The position numbers were made by a program, and so were the translations under genes. A model generated the notes under the pieces. It worked only from the letters and a program-made list of their open reading frames with translations. It was not told where the DNA came from and did no database searches. Below are positions 12,694 through 23,988 of a stretch of DNA of 64,000 nt, in pieces. The first letter of the stretch is position 1. Each line of letters opens with the position of its first letter. Source of the DNA: Lyophyllum atratum (Eukaryota; Basidiomycota; Agaricomycetes; Agaricales; Lyophyllaceae); NCBI GenBank assembly GCA_014905825.1, contig JACGCN010000005.1:992001-1056000 (forward strand). The letters run 5' to 3'.

Positions 12694-13339
12694 TCAGCGC
12701 GACCGTGCAGGCGCCAACGAGGAAAGTTTAAGGCCTTGGGCCAGCTCAGATTTCCACTCCAACCGCCTGACTGCTTCGCCATAGTCAACCCATTCTCTTC
12801 TCCGCTCGTTCCTTTCAAGCCAATCCTGGTCCAGAGCTGCGACGTCCAACTCGTAAAAGTGGTAGGTTGTCGATGGCGTAGGTATTGTGATCACGAATCG
12901 GGTGATGGTTCCGCGAACGCCCGCTGTTTGAGAAACAGAGTACACGGAAGCAGAAGACAGGAGCGGGGATGGGAGGGGAGAGCATCAGGAGATGAGGAGA
13001 CGGAGAGAGGAACAGGTAGGACCTTCTTCCAGGGCCTCTCGTGAGGCTGCAGCCTCCAACTGCACATCCGACGGTTCCCATCCACCTTTGGGCACTGGAA
13101 AAGAAGGTGGTAGAAGGTTCATTAGTCAGTGGAGTTCAGACCCGGAAAGACACGTCAGGGAGGGGCAAAAAAAGCCGACTCGAGGTCGGTAGAAAGTCCG
13201 CGAGAATATAGAATTTGAACTCACAAACCCAGCTTTCCGGTCGTTTTCGACTCGTAACGACAAGGACCTTTCCAGCAGCCCTGGCTATAGGAATAGCACA
13301 GCACACGACACGCGGTACAATGCGACCTTTTGTGCCCAT
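12694..13339 (-). CDS. Nudix hydrolase, diphosphoinositol-polyphosphate phosphohydrolase type
   Basis: Three exons (13225-13339, 13023-13094, 12694-12923) give 138 residues. The N-terminus PRVVCCAIPIARAAGKVLVV and SRKRPESWVLPKGGWEPSD lead into the Nudix box GX5EX7REUXEEXGU: G44-G45-W-E with 9 residues to the second part, then ASREALEEAGV. The C-terminal half TTYHFYELDVAALDQDW and ERRREWVDYGEAVRRL is the DIPP/Aps1/Ddp1 pattern. The family hydrolyses inositol pyrophosphates, dinucleoside polyphosphates and, in Ddp1, polyphosphate. Both splice junctions fall inside or beside the Nudix box and restore it exactly, which supports the model. The length agrees with compact fungal DIPPs. Antisense open frames over the same bases are shadows. 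Confidence 0.88.
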
Positions 13340-14153
13340 CGAAAAAATTGGTGGGGGTTCAACAGCTACGGGAATGTTCGGAAGGGTCTAGTGATAGACT
13401 GATGAAAGCAGTACGCTTGGACGAAAGTGATGGGCACCGGTAGCGACGCGCGGCAGACGATGAAGCGAATCCTGGTAAATTGGAGCTTTTCTACGCCGGG
13501 CTGCGGTGGATGGCGATGGGGCGCTGGGCCAATAGGTGGAGACTAGTATTCGGCGGTGTCGAGGGTGTACGCAAGGAGTATAATCTGGATGAGCGGTGTT
13601 GAGTGAGTTCGGTGTGCAAGTCAAAAAGCGATCGGACCTAGGCTGAGGCTGCCTAAGAAAAGGTGAGACAATTGGTGAGACAGGCTCCAATACAAAAGAT
13701 ACAACACTCACTGCAGCGCACAGGTCACTAGGATTATATGAGGAGTAGTAGTCAAGGAAAAAAATGCGGACCAGCTTGCTTTTAGCACCAGCAGAATTAC
13801 GTAGCATTTTTGGTTAGCCTAATCCATCCACGCACGTTCATCGGCTTCCACGGCTGCCCTGCCCTGTCAACTCAGCGATCTCCATCAGGTCAGGGACCAG
13901 CCACCAACAGTTCAGCTGTTCAGGAACTCCATTATTTATTATGGTGCTCGTCGATCCTATAGCTACTTGCTAAATGGTATCGTATAAATTACGGAACAAG
14001 AACTATCAGATCCACATATCCCCCTCTTTTTTGGGCGGCACCGAATCGATCCGAATCTGGCAACGCAGGACCAACTGGGAGCATTGCGCCTACTCATTCC
14101 AACTTGATGCGTAGGCTCAGCCAATGATCATCGAGAATGTGGAGCATAATCAC
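13340..14153. other. Intergenic between Nudix and ZIP genes
   Basis: A minus-strand frame of 139 codons (13388-13807, beginning MLRNSAGAKSK) lies directly upstream of the Nudix gene. It is Pro/Ser/Arg-rich and has no domain, so it is more likely a leader or chance frame than a gene. Nothing else was seen. Confidence 0.35.
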
Positions 14154-16130
14154 TCACGCGACCAAAAACATACACACGACGCCGAATGCCATCGCCCCAA
14201 ACTATCAGAGAAGGTGGGCGTCAAGATACAGCAAGTGATCTGAATTATATTAGGCATACCTCGCGAAGGGCTTGTTTTCCGCTTTTACTCTCGGCAAGAA
14301 GGCTGTATGGGGAAAGTGAATGAGTTGCAGTTCACATGGGAATCGAAGTGGCGAGGAAGAGGAACTTGACATCCTCGTCATAACACGCAGCGAAGACAGG
14401 AGAAATACATACGTCGGCAGGACAGCTACAGCTCCTATATAAAGAAATCCACCGGCCACGAAGGGTATAACCTAGAAGGCCAGCCTGGTCAGCATACTTT
14501 TTTTTTTGACAGATAGCGCCTCAAGAGGAGGGTTACGGGACACACAACACGACACAGCGGGCTGGCACTTACCAAATCCGACCACTGAGCTGTCGTTCCT
14601 AACAGTCCCGTGGCATCTTGTCTAACACCGGCAGCGAGGTTTGCTGAAACTGGTGCCTCGTCCGAGGCAGTTGCGGTGTGAACGGCAATACCAATGAATG
14701 TGCTGTCAACAAGCGTGGGCGATATCAGAGATTTGACTCGATGGCACAGTTGATTAGAATGGACGTTGCTCACCCGACCTATATTAAAGTGATATCATGT
14801 TGGAATAGCCACGAAAGAAGATCAGATGGTGTTAGTTGGCGTGGGACAGAAGTCCTTACAAAAGCACCGATCGCTGTCAGGAACTGCGACTGCATTGCTT
14901 GCTTCTTCGTGAACCCACTGCGGATGAGAATAGAATAATCTGCTATTTCGTGAGGGATCTCATGGGCAAAGCATGCTAAAGTGGTGGTTGCTCCAATAAG
15001 AGGAGATGCGTAGAAGGATGCAGCCATCCTGAGCAAGGCAATGAGTCGAATTTCTCAGATATGAAATCGAAGTAACACACGCGAGTCCATCTGTTCTAAA
15101 AAAAATTGTCGGTAAGAGGGGGCAGTGAAGATGCGTAGATATGATCTTACATGTTATGCACAAAGTCACCAAATAGATTAAGGTATGCGGATAGTTTTGA
15201 TGGTCCAGTATTAGCACTCGTGGGTTCCGAAGGAGCAGCGGAAGTGTCAGTATTTTCAGTGTTCCTCGCTCGCAGGCCGTTCTGCGACGCAGTGGAGTCT
15301 ACTCCGGAGGCATGCGCAGTTGTAGGCTCTACGGTATGTGAATGGGAATGAGAATGTCCTGGCGCGCTATCTTCGCCCCCAAGAACGCGTAGCGTTTTCT
15401 CCATGAAGAAAAAAGCGGCAAATCCAACGAAAATACCTAGGCTGTGGAACATTATGAATTAAGTCGACATGCTTTGGGCGAAAGAGCTGAGAATACCCTA
15501 CCCTATCAGTATGTTTCGTTTTTCCTCGACCACGACGACATGAACACCTGAGCCTTGGTGCTCGCCCATGAAGGCGTGTGGGATTAGGTGCAAAAAGACA
15601 TCAGAGAGCAGGCCACCGGTCTAAACCTGACTTCAGAACTAGCGCGTCATCGTAGAGCAAATATATCTCCCACCGCGAAGGCTGTCATTGTGTTGAGCGT
15701 GTCCCCATGGATTTGGGAAGGAATGAAGGCGAGGATGAAATTAGGAACGCTGTAGTTAACAATGAGTATCTTGAAGGGTACGATGTTAAAGGAGCGCACG
15801 AGCTGATATAGAATGTACCAAGAATGGAGTTCCATGCTGGGCCAAAAGGAAACAGCCACGCAAACACCTGGCGCAAGACCGGAGATTCTCGTTCTTCGAT
15901 CGCCTGTTTGAGGGCACCCAGTTTCTGAACTGGTGCACACTCTTGCACCTCCGATTCCTTCGTAGTGCACCTGGTGTCAGTTCTTGAAGTGAGGAGACGA
16001 CCAGTATGTGACGTACAAAGACTGTGATAGCCAAGATGTCAGTCTCAACAGCTCCTTGGGCTAGTGACACGGATACAAAGCATAGTAAAAGAGCGACACA
16101 GAGAAGACGACAGGCGATGCGAGAAGGCAT
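14154..16130 (-). CDS. YKE4: ZIP family zinc transporter, YKE4/SLC39A7 type
   Basis: Twelve exons (16017-16130, 15800-15957, 15674-15749, 15502-15620, 15151-15441, 15081-15095, 14860-15028, 14774-14778, 14573-14702, 14413-14471, 14260-14302, 14154-14201) sum to exactly 408 residues. The protein starts with a signal peptide (ACRLLCVALLLCFVSVSLAQ), then FPFGPAWNSILGTFYIS, TMTAFATGGLLSDVFLHLIP, a His-rich loop with HSHSHSH, and the metal-site helices HNITDGLAMAASF and LACFAHEIPHEIADYSILI. HNxxD and HEIPHE are the signature metal-binding motifs of the LIV-1 subfamily. Yke4 moves zinc across the ER membrane, and homologues lie in ER or Golgi. A 5-nt exon (GTCGG) is needed to make GAFVGTFIGIAV. The start is 184 bases from the divergent HD-domain gene, so the two probably share a promoter region. 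Confidence 0.92.
14774..14778 (-). other. 5-nt microexon of the ZIP transporter gene
   Basis: Read on the minus strand, ...AATATAG|GTCGG|GTGAGC... The preceding exon ends in phase 0 (GCT TTT) and the next begins with one base before ACA TTC ATT GGT. Only an insert of 2 modulo 3 keeps the frame, and GTCGG restores A-F-V-G-T-F-I-G, the wording expected for this helix. The flanking introns are 81 and 71 nt. Confidence 0.8.
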
Positions 16131-16314
16131 GGCCGTTGAGAAAGCCAAGTTCAAGTGGTGATGGGATTACAAGTCACGGTATTGAAGGCATTCGTGGCGA
16201 CGACGCGTATCCGAATGCCGACTCCGGTTAACCCGGACCGGTGTCTTTATCACTGCAACCTCAACTGCTTTAACACAGGGACCCTTTCAATCCCACTCTC
16301 AATCGTTGGCCACG

Positions 16315-17309
16315 ATGTATCCTACGGAACAAGAGAAAGCTGTGATTGATGCTGCGGAGAAGATAATGGTGGACACGATGGCTAGATACGATCCATCTCA
16401 TGATGCGTACCACGGTGAGCATGTCAAGAAAGACGCGTCGAGATATGCATCCTAAGACGTGTCTTTGTTTCGTTCAGTCCAGCGCGTTCGAAAGACGGCC
16501 TTACAGATCGCGCAAAACGTGCCCACGCAACCGGATATTCTGGTTGTCGAGCTGGGTGCGTCGTTCACTGAAGCAGTCCGAACCGCGGACTAGACGAGAA
16601 TTTCTTCAAGCTGCTCTGCTTCACGATGTCCTCGACAAGAAGTATGTCTCCGCCGAAGATGCAGCAGACCCTTACAAGTTCTTCCTACCCTTCTTCGAAT
16701 CCATGGCCTCCCAGCATGGCATTGATCTCGTCAAAGATGGCCGAGGACGTCTCATCGCTCAGGTCGTCGACAATGTCTCCTGGAGTACGGAAAAGAAACT
16801 CAAAGAGAAAGGCTTATGGACCACCTGGCACGACGAATGCGTCGAGCTTCACTGCGTTCAGGACGCAGATAGGCTGGATGCCATCGGTGCTTTCGGTATG
16901 TCCTGGGAGACTGATCGATGTCGTAGAACTTGCTCTTTATTCTTGCAAGTATAGGTATCATGCGATGCGCTGCATATACCACTGTCACCAACAAGTGGGC
17001 TACTACACCCTCTTTCCCGTATTTATAAACTCATAGCTTTGTTCTCTAGTGCCCTCTATGCACCTGTTGGTGATCCCAGGCAGCCTCAGTCCGCTATCCA
17101 GCACTTCCATGACAAACTGGTCCATATTCAGGACCGGCTGAAGACTGAGTATGGGCGACGTCTTGGGGCTAAGAGGCATCAAGTGGTAAGCACCTCGTGC
17201 TTCTTAGAATGCCGAGCTTGATACCCATGCGGGACCGCCTTAGCTTTTAGATTTCATTGCCGCAGTCGAAGACGAGTACGATGGTTCGGTGCCGTCTAAG
17301 GCTGATTGA
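16315..17309 (+). CDS. HD-domain phosphohydrolase
   Basis: Six exons (16315-16414, 16478-16555, 16611-16895, 16955-16994, 17050-17185, 17244-17309) sum to 234 residues. The HD metal site is complete: HDAYHVQRVRKTA near residue 28, LAALLHDVLDKKYV (the HD pair), and VQDADRLDAIGAFGIMRC (the distal Asp). After this come SAIQHFHDKLVHIQDRL and GRRLGAKRHQ, as in the YedJ-like stand-alone HD hydrolases. The family hydrolyses nucleotides or other phosphate esters, but the substrate is not known and none can be inferred here. The gene is divergent from the ZIP transporter. Confidence 0.9.
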
Positions 17310-17627
17310 TACCATGGTCCGCAGCCGTTCAATGCTTGAGCTTATTGATCCTAAGCATGTTCCAACTAGCTTCCAGATACTGTAATCTAGACCCGACTAT
17401 CGATGGTCCGATAGTTTCGATATACCACAATAACTCACTTATTCCTATGTCGGATGCTCGCCGTTATATCCGGATTCCAAGGTACTACCACGTGTTACAT
17501 TCAGAGAGTGATGATTTGTTTCCGCTTGATCAGCCATCATGATGATCGTACCGTTCCATCTAATATTTTCCCCCCTCACCACCCACCTTGTTAGTGAGGT
17601 CCCATTCGAAGTGCTGATACGGTCACG

Positions 17628-18891
17628 ATGTCAACGTTCCCTCACGAGCTGATCCTTCTCGTGTTGGAAGAACTCAAAGGCTTCCACACCGACCTGCGGT
17701 CGTGTGCGCTAGTATGTCGCGACTGGAGGGTACCATGCCAAGTTCCTCTATTCCAGAGCGTGGTGCTCGACAGTGACATCAAATGCGTTGGTCTTCACGA
17801 TCTTCTCGTAGCCTCTCCCCGTATCGCGCCTCTCATTCACGACCTCTCCATTGTTACCGACGACGTCCCAGAAGTCATCCTCGATGAGCAGGCCTCACTC
17901 ACTGCTGCCCTATTACTCCTAACTGATCTCGAGAGTCTTACCATGCGTCTGGGTTGGCGCATGGTTTGGCACACGCTCTCAGTGGATCTGCGCGACTCGA
18001 TCATTGCAGTCCTCAAGCTTCCCTCCCTCGTGTCCCTTAGGATGGAGAATTGGTTCTTCGACTTTGCAGACATTGACCTCCACAATATTTTCAGACATGG
18101 CACCGCTTTAAAGCGCCTATCAATGACAATGCCGTCCTGCCCAAGCAGCTGGCGGCCTTCGGAGGATGCTTTCCTTCAGGAAGTCCCTAAGAGGGCCCGC
18201 CTGGACGAATTGACAGTCGGATTGGAATACGGCAACTTCGGTATCGGCGAATGGTTCTGCCGATCTCGCTGCAGTCTTGATTTGACAGGGTTACGCTCCC
18301 TTCACATCATGCACACCGGCGACAGTAGCCTTGTTTCGAGGCTGTTGGGAGTAGCTGGACAATCTCTTGAAAGATTCCATCTTGAAGTTGAAGAATGTTC
18401 GTCAACTGCCCCGCCTCATATATGCTTGCTTTTGCTTATTTTTCGCGCCAGTCTGGCCGTCTGAATCTCCTCCAGGCGTGGATATTTCCCGAAACGTAGC
18501 GCTTCGCTCGCTTACTCTCGACTTCTCCTACGACAGTCTAAGCCCGAAGGACTGTCCGCCACCTTGGCTGGAGTTGACACTTGCAACCGTCCATCCAGCT
18601 GCTCGCATCAAAGAACTCATTTTGAAGCTCTCTGTCCATGTTTCCGAAGATCACGACGACACAGAAGAACATGAAGAGGAAGACTCAGATATCGCAATCA
18701 GGAAGTGGGACTATAGTGGATGGAGCAGATTCGCCATGTCTCTCACAACCCCGGATTTATCTGCTTTAGAGATGATTAAAGTGACGGTGGCATTCCATTC
18801 AGTCAACGCCGCTCTGTTCAAGGAAATAGCACTTCGGGAGCTCCAGCACTTGGGCCCGAAGCTTTTATTTGAGGTGATTGAGACGTTATGA
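17628..18891 (+). CDS. F-box domain protein
   Basis: Two exons (17628-18396, 18452-18891) give 402 residues. The N-terminus FPHELILLVLEELKGFHTDL followed by RSCALVCRDWRVPCQVPLFQ is an F-box that would bind Skp1 in an SCF ubiquitin ligase. The rest has leucine-rich alternation (LTDLESLTMRLGW, LPSLVSLRMENW, LTGLRSLHIMHT) like the LRR-type substrate-binding region of the large agaricomycete F-box family. An acidic insert (DHDDTEEHEEEDSD) lies near residue 310. The substrate is unknown; this family is highly expanded and fast evolving, so the role cannot be inferred. Confidence 0.85.
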
Positions 18892-19037
18892 CCAGATCAC
18901 TTATTGGATTTTGGATCTCCAGGGTATTTCAGGAGCATTATTGTTGGGATACGGCCCCTGGACTGTATCAATTGGTGGCCATTAGGTTAGAAAATAAAAC
19001 AGGTCTAGAAGTGTCCGTGTATGCAAAGCTATATCAG

Positions 19038-20641
19038 TCAAAACCTGACATATCCATGTCGTAAAAGAAATGCTAAAAAGATGCAAATCAGTACGATTCT
19101 TTCAGACTCGTGCAAGCTCCCAGCTTTCACCTTATAAAGACTCATGACTTTAACTACCCAAGCCTCCAGGTGATAGATCTTTTTGCTCCCCATGCGCATT
19201 CGAATCTCCTGCTCAGAAGAAGGTTAAGCAGACGGGCCAAGAAGCTAACATTGTCACTCACGTAGAATGCTGCCCAATGCATAATGTCTGCTTTCAAGCT
19301 CTCATCAACTCGCTCCACAACACGTTCCGCCACCGTCTGTTGAATATAAGGCTCGGCGAAGAATGCACAGTATGGATAAAACTAACCTTCAAAACGACAG
19401 TGGGCGGTATACAATGGCTGAGCAGTTCATAAAACTTTGCGCGGACTTCCATTACCCTAGCTGGTGACTGCTCGCTAACGATCAAGTCAGCAACTTTGTG
19501 GCAGTATGTTTCCCAGTCTGGCTTTGCAATTGCCAGAGGGCCGCTAAGGTCTGGCCTGCAAGCAAACAGTATGAGCACAAATTATAACTTGAGTGGTTTC
19601 AAGTGACTTACGACTGCATCTTCAAAGCCTCGAGGACTAGAATGGCTTTGCGAAGGTTTCCACCTGAGTCATCTATGATCTTTTTGGCTGCTTCCGGCGG
19701 AAGAGTAAAGGGTGCTCTTTTCGCCACATAGTTGAGTACCACTTCCATCTACATGAAATCAATCACACGTTAAGACAAGGCTACAATCGGAAAATGGAAG
19801 TGTCCACCTCTTCGGGATTGGGTGCTGCAACGCGCATAAGAAGACAACGACTCTTGATAGGTGCGATGAGTCTGCTCGTGCTGTTCGCACAAAGAATTAT
19901 ACGCATGTTCGCCATGTACTTCTCCATCGTTCGACGAAGTGCTGCCTGGGCGTCGCGAGAGAGAGAATCGGCTTCGTTTATTATCACCACTAGATGGTGT
20001 CCGGGTAAGGATAGGTTCACGTCGTAGCAAACCTGTGCTGACCTTTGAATCGTTGTTTTGCGTTGAGGTCGACTTGCTGTGTTTGTGCGATTTCTTTCAA
20101 GAGTTCTTGGATGACAACACGGTCATAGTTACCGGCCTCACTAGTGTAGATTTCATTACATGATCCCGGGGTTCGTGAGCGGGATAGAGTACCTTGGTGT
20201 GATTTCGATGTGGAAGTTACTTTGGACAATATTGATTTCCAGTTTCCGTTTAGAAGGTGATAAGAATACGCGTTGGTCTATTTTCAGCTATTGCACCATT
20301 TCAGCACAGTTCAAGTAACGTCGGTATTCCACGTACCTTCTCCACACCAGGCCCAAATAGCTCTCGTAGCGTGCAAGTGACCCTCGTCTTCTTCCCCGCA
20401 CCTGATGGACCGTAGAACAACATGTGAGGAAAGTCTCCCGACGCAGCCTAAGTAAACTTATTTGTCAACACTGGCTATTCCTTGTCTGGATAGCATCGTA
20501 CCAGCGATTTCAGCCGCGCTGAAAGCCCTTCATGATAATGGAGATTGTCGAGAGTTCTCGGTCGAAACTGGTAGTGCTCCTGTAAGACATAGTTTGGGGA
20601 AGGTGTATATCAATTCCTACTTGGTCTACCCATAGTGACAT
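19038..20641 (-). CDS. RFC5: Replication factor C subunit 5 (human RFC3 orthologue)
   Basis: Read right to left: [27 protein letters not shown], the P-loop [55 protein letters not shown], the Walker B variant [20 protein letters not shown], the SRC motif [12 protein letters not shown], then [10 protein letters not shown] and [18 protein letters not shown]. This order and the GKKTR P-loop identify the Rfc5/RFC3 small subunit of the clamp loader, which opens PCNA at primer-template junctions in the nucleus. At least nine exons are needed and the first encodes only seven residues. The extreme C-terminus is uncertain: the open frame runs past MSLYK for about 30 atypical residues, so a last intron or earlier end is possible. 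The INEAD variant of DEAD is normal for Rfc5. Confidence 0.93.
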
Positions 20642-20868
20642 TTTGTGGAGATATAAACTGGGAGGATACGCTAGGGGTCGAAGGTTCGCAGATCGTGGCA
20701 AGGGACAGAGAGCAGTTGTCACACTGACGCGTGACGTCACGCGTCATTAGCTTGACCTTGGAACTCAGCAAGCTCAGGATATAGACGATTCTAGTTCGAA
20801 AAACTAAACGTCGTTCAACTACTGCAAGACTGAAGGAAGAGCTTCAGAGGACGAGTTGGTACATATAT

Positions 20869-23605
20869 TTACGCTTCAGAAACACCCTTGATGCCCAAGT
20901 CCTGAGCAATAATCACTGCTGCCTTTTCTCCGATTGCCAAAGCCGTATTGTACGTATTAGCCCCAACATTGGATGGTGCTATGCTGCAATCTGTGCGACA
21001 CGTTAAGAGAAATAGATGGATACAAGACGTATGAAACATACCTGCGATTTTCAAATTTTGGATACCATAAACATTCAGCCTGGCATCCACCACTCCGCCT
21101 TTCTCTCGAGGCTTCATCGCGCATGTTCCGATCTGAAAAGTGTCAGCACATTCCACTCGCAGCGTGATATATGAGTTTCCTTACAGAGTGCCAGGAAGTC
21201 TCGACTGCGATGAGCAGATTAATACGTATACAGGTTTGTAAAATAATCACAGACCATTCTTGCGATGATAATCGTCTATTGCTTTGTCGTCCTCGGGGCA
21301 GTATGCTATATCAGGAGAGGATACGTCCACTGGTTTCACGGATCCGTTGCTTCCTGCCTTGCTGCCTTTAGGATATTCGGGGTGCCCAAGCTCCAATTCG
21401 CCGCGATAACTATCCATACGGCGAGCAATTTCACGAGACTTCTTGTATGCCCACCTCAACACACCCACATCAGCTGGACTAAAAAGACGCATGATCAGCG
21501 CTGATAATTGATGTGCACTTGGAGGGGAGAAACACGAACTCATCCAGATATCCTGGCTCGAACTCGAGCTTTCCGTAAGCGTCGATACCAGAGGTGATGT
21601 GCACGCGGCCAGTGGAGACTGGATACTCCTGTTGATGAGGGTCAGATAATGTCGAAGCAAGATACTTTGGAAGACGCACTGTATAGTATGCTAATGAGAA
21701 ATATTTCCCAGGCGGAGTAGCCGGATTTACTCCAGCATATCTAACAGGCACTCGGTCAGAATATGAAGTCCTAAACAAGCAGAGCTCACGCTGCAAGTGT
21801 CCCGATCCACATGACAGGCTTGTCTGGTGCGTTCTCGAAGTAACTTTTCCATCTTGCCTCGAAGTCACGCCCAATCTCCTTCAGGTCTTCTGCGTTGGGT
21901 CTGATCTTGATACCAGCGTCGAGCCCACTGGAAAGGGGCTGCGCGTTAGAAAGTGTACTTCAAGCCACAAGAATCACCGACTTGTGCGACATCAGGCCTT
22001 TACCATCCTGGAGCCAGCGTTTGGCGAATGCTAGACCGATCACAGTCAAAATATCCTTAAGTGAGCAAGTCGATGTTGAGGCCACTCACGTTCGACTTCT
22101 GCCTGTTTTCCACGGAAGATGACATCCAGTGTATCCGCGTCTTCGCTGGCAATATAGGGTGCAAAAATAAGGTTATGATCTAGCAATGGTAATGGTGTTA
22201 TGAGCATATGTCTTGAAGACGCTGGGTCGAATTATATTACCCATATAGTGCTCTCCCACTCCAGGAAGATCAACAATTTGAGAGATCTTATTCTTCTCCA
22301 GCACATCCGCAGCCCCAATACCGGATCTTTGAAGGCGGTCAACAAGGAGCTTCCGGGAAGAGTCGAAAACCGCACCGCTCCAAGATAGCAGGGGATCCAA
22401 ACGCCCCTGCCGAAACGACAACGAGACGCGAAGCGTAAGACGCAGAAGGCTCTTGAACTCCCTTGGCACGTCCTACAGCATCGCCGACATGTTCGACTCC
22501 AACAGCACGATTGCCCCTGTAAGATGAGAAATCAGAACACTGGCCTGGGAACCTCTCTGAAAACGACGAACTCGAAGATAACTCGGACCACACGACGTCT
22601 TTCTAGTATTTTCAGATTTTTGTTCTCTGCCTGGTTGTAGATATAGCTGTGAGGGACATCTGAGCGTCTGCCGTTCGTCGCATCGACGTATCTAGGGCGG
22701 CTGTCAGGACTTTTTGCTACACAGGAGCGTAGGTGTATCTAACCGTGGCCATTTCTAAACTCACGTATTAGGATTAAGTAACGATTAGATAGATGGTCAC
22801 TTACGCCATAGACGTTGCAGGTGAAGAAACTATTCGCGTCTTCGGTGAAACCGCGTTCTTTGTCGTATTGGGAGGCGACCGCGAGAAATTGTGATCCTAC
22901 ATTTATTTCCTCATCCGCGAACGAGGCTTTGATTGGTCCATTAGTGCCATGCGTCGCGGGATCTCCGCCAGTTTGAAACGTCTCGGCCTGAGCTTCTTAA
23001 AGAGATATCAGGTGTGGCAAGACGTGTGGGCTTACCTTCTTCAGCAATGGGATCAGGTGTTTCGATCCCCATCCAGGGTTACTGTACACCGACTCCCAGT
23101 CGTCATAATCTGAAGCCGCTGCCCGGGTGTACATAGCGACTATGACATGTGTCAATACAGGGTCCTCGAGACAACCGTGGAAACGAATGGTGTGCCACAT
23201 ACAATTGACGCTCGAGCCTCCGCCAAGACATCGTCCAGTGGGAACGATGACGGAGCGACCAGCCAGCGATGGGCTCGGCTTACTGGCGTGCAACGTGAAA
23301 GTCTCGGCTGGAAGAATAAGGTTGCTGAAGTACAGCGCGGGTTGTATATGATCTGGCATCTCCTGCGTTAACGGTCCAGCTTCCAAGATCTAGGGAAAGC
23401 CATTGGTTCATCAAGTACATCGATTGGTGATCCACGTACGAGTATCTTGAGAGATGGATCAGCCATCGCGAGTCTGCCCGCGGTGACGCATGCAGAGGCG
23501 CCACCTGAAAACACCCAAGAATGAGCTCATAATCTTCAACGTAGCTTACTGCAACTCGCCGCCTGCAAAAATTATATCGTAGGGTTCATTAGCTGAAGCC
23601 ATCAT
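20869..23605 (-). CDS. GMC oxidoreductase, AOX-type alcohol oxidase (AA3_3-like)
   Basis: A multi-exon minus-strand gene. The FAD-binding Rossmann start is PYDIIFAGGGASACVTAGRL, then DPSLKILVLEAGPLTQEMPD, the GMC signature TGRCLGGGSSVNC, and later VVVSAGAFGSPAILERSGIG and VDLPGVGEHYM. The catalytic end reads VETSWHS|IGTCAMKPREKG, with the active-site His in WHS, then NVGANTYNTALAIGEKAA. The phrases KPREKGGVVDARLNVYG and APSNVGANTYNTALAIGEKA match the methanol/alcohol oxidase branch rather than aryl-alcohol oxidase. It would oxidise short primary alcohols to aldehydes with release of H2O2. The C-terminus (GVSEA) is not a PTS1 signal. The first intron appears to use a GC donor. PEX11 lies 383 bases upstream on the same strand. 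Confidence 0.88.
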
Positions 23606-23988
23606 AGGGTGTTATCTGGGAGGGTCTTCAAAGACCGCCTGGACCGAGGACTTATATAGACGATCATGGTGCTTCTGAATAACCTGGGAACGTACGTGAG
23701 TAACGTGTTCCAACGGAGATAAGCGTGTGAAGTCCTAGTTCTGACAACTGATGAACAACATAACAGAAATCCTCCAGCGAACCACGATTGGGTAACAGGC
23801 CATGACATGTACGTCCCTGTCAGCTTTCATCTCAATAGCAGAAATATGGAAGCATGCATTCCGAGCATGCGTTCCGAAGATTGTGTTGATATTGAACTAG
23901 GACAGGGTATAAGAATAGACGCTGTAAAAAACTGGCTACGTCGTTAGGGAAAATACTTGTTTAAAGGGAGTGACCTGACCTCTACACT

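Noticed and set aside
12550..13044. 164-codon plus frame over the Nudix gene
   Set aside because: The minus strand gives a complete Nudix box across correct introns; the plus frame has no recognisable motif.
20869..23605. GMC gene as an aryl-alcohol oxidase or glucose oxidase
   Set aside because: The C-terminal wording (KPREKGGVVDARLNVYG, NVGANTYNTALAIGEKA, WHS) fits the alcohol/methanol oxidase branch better.
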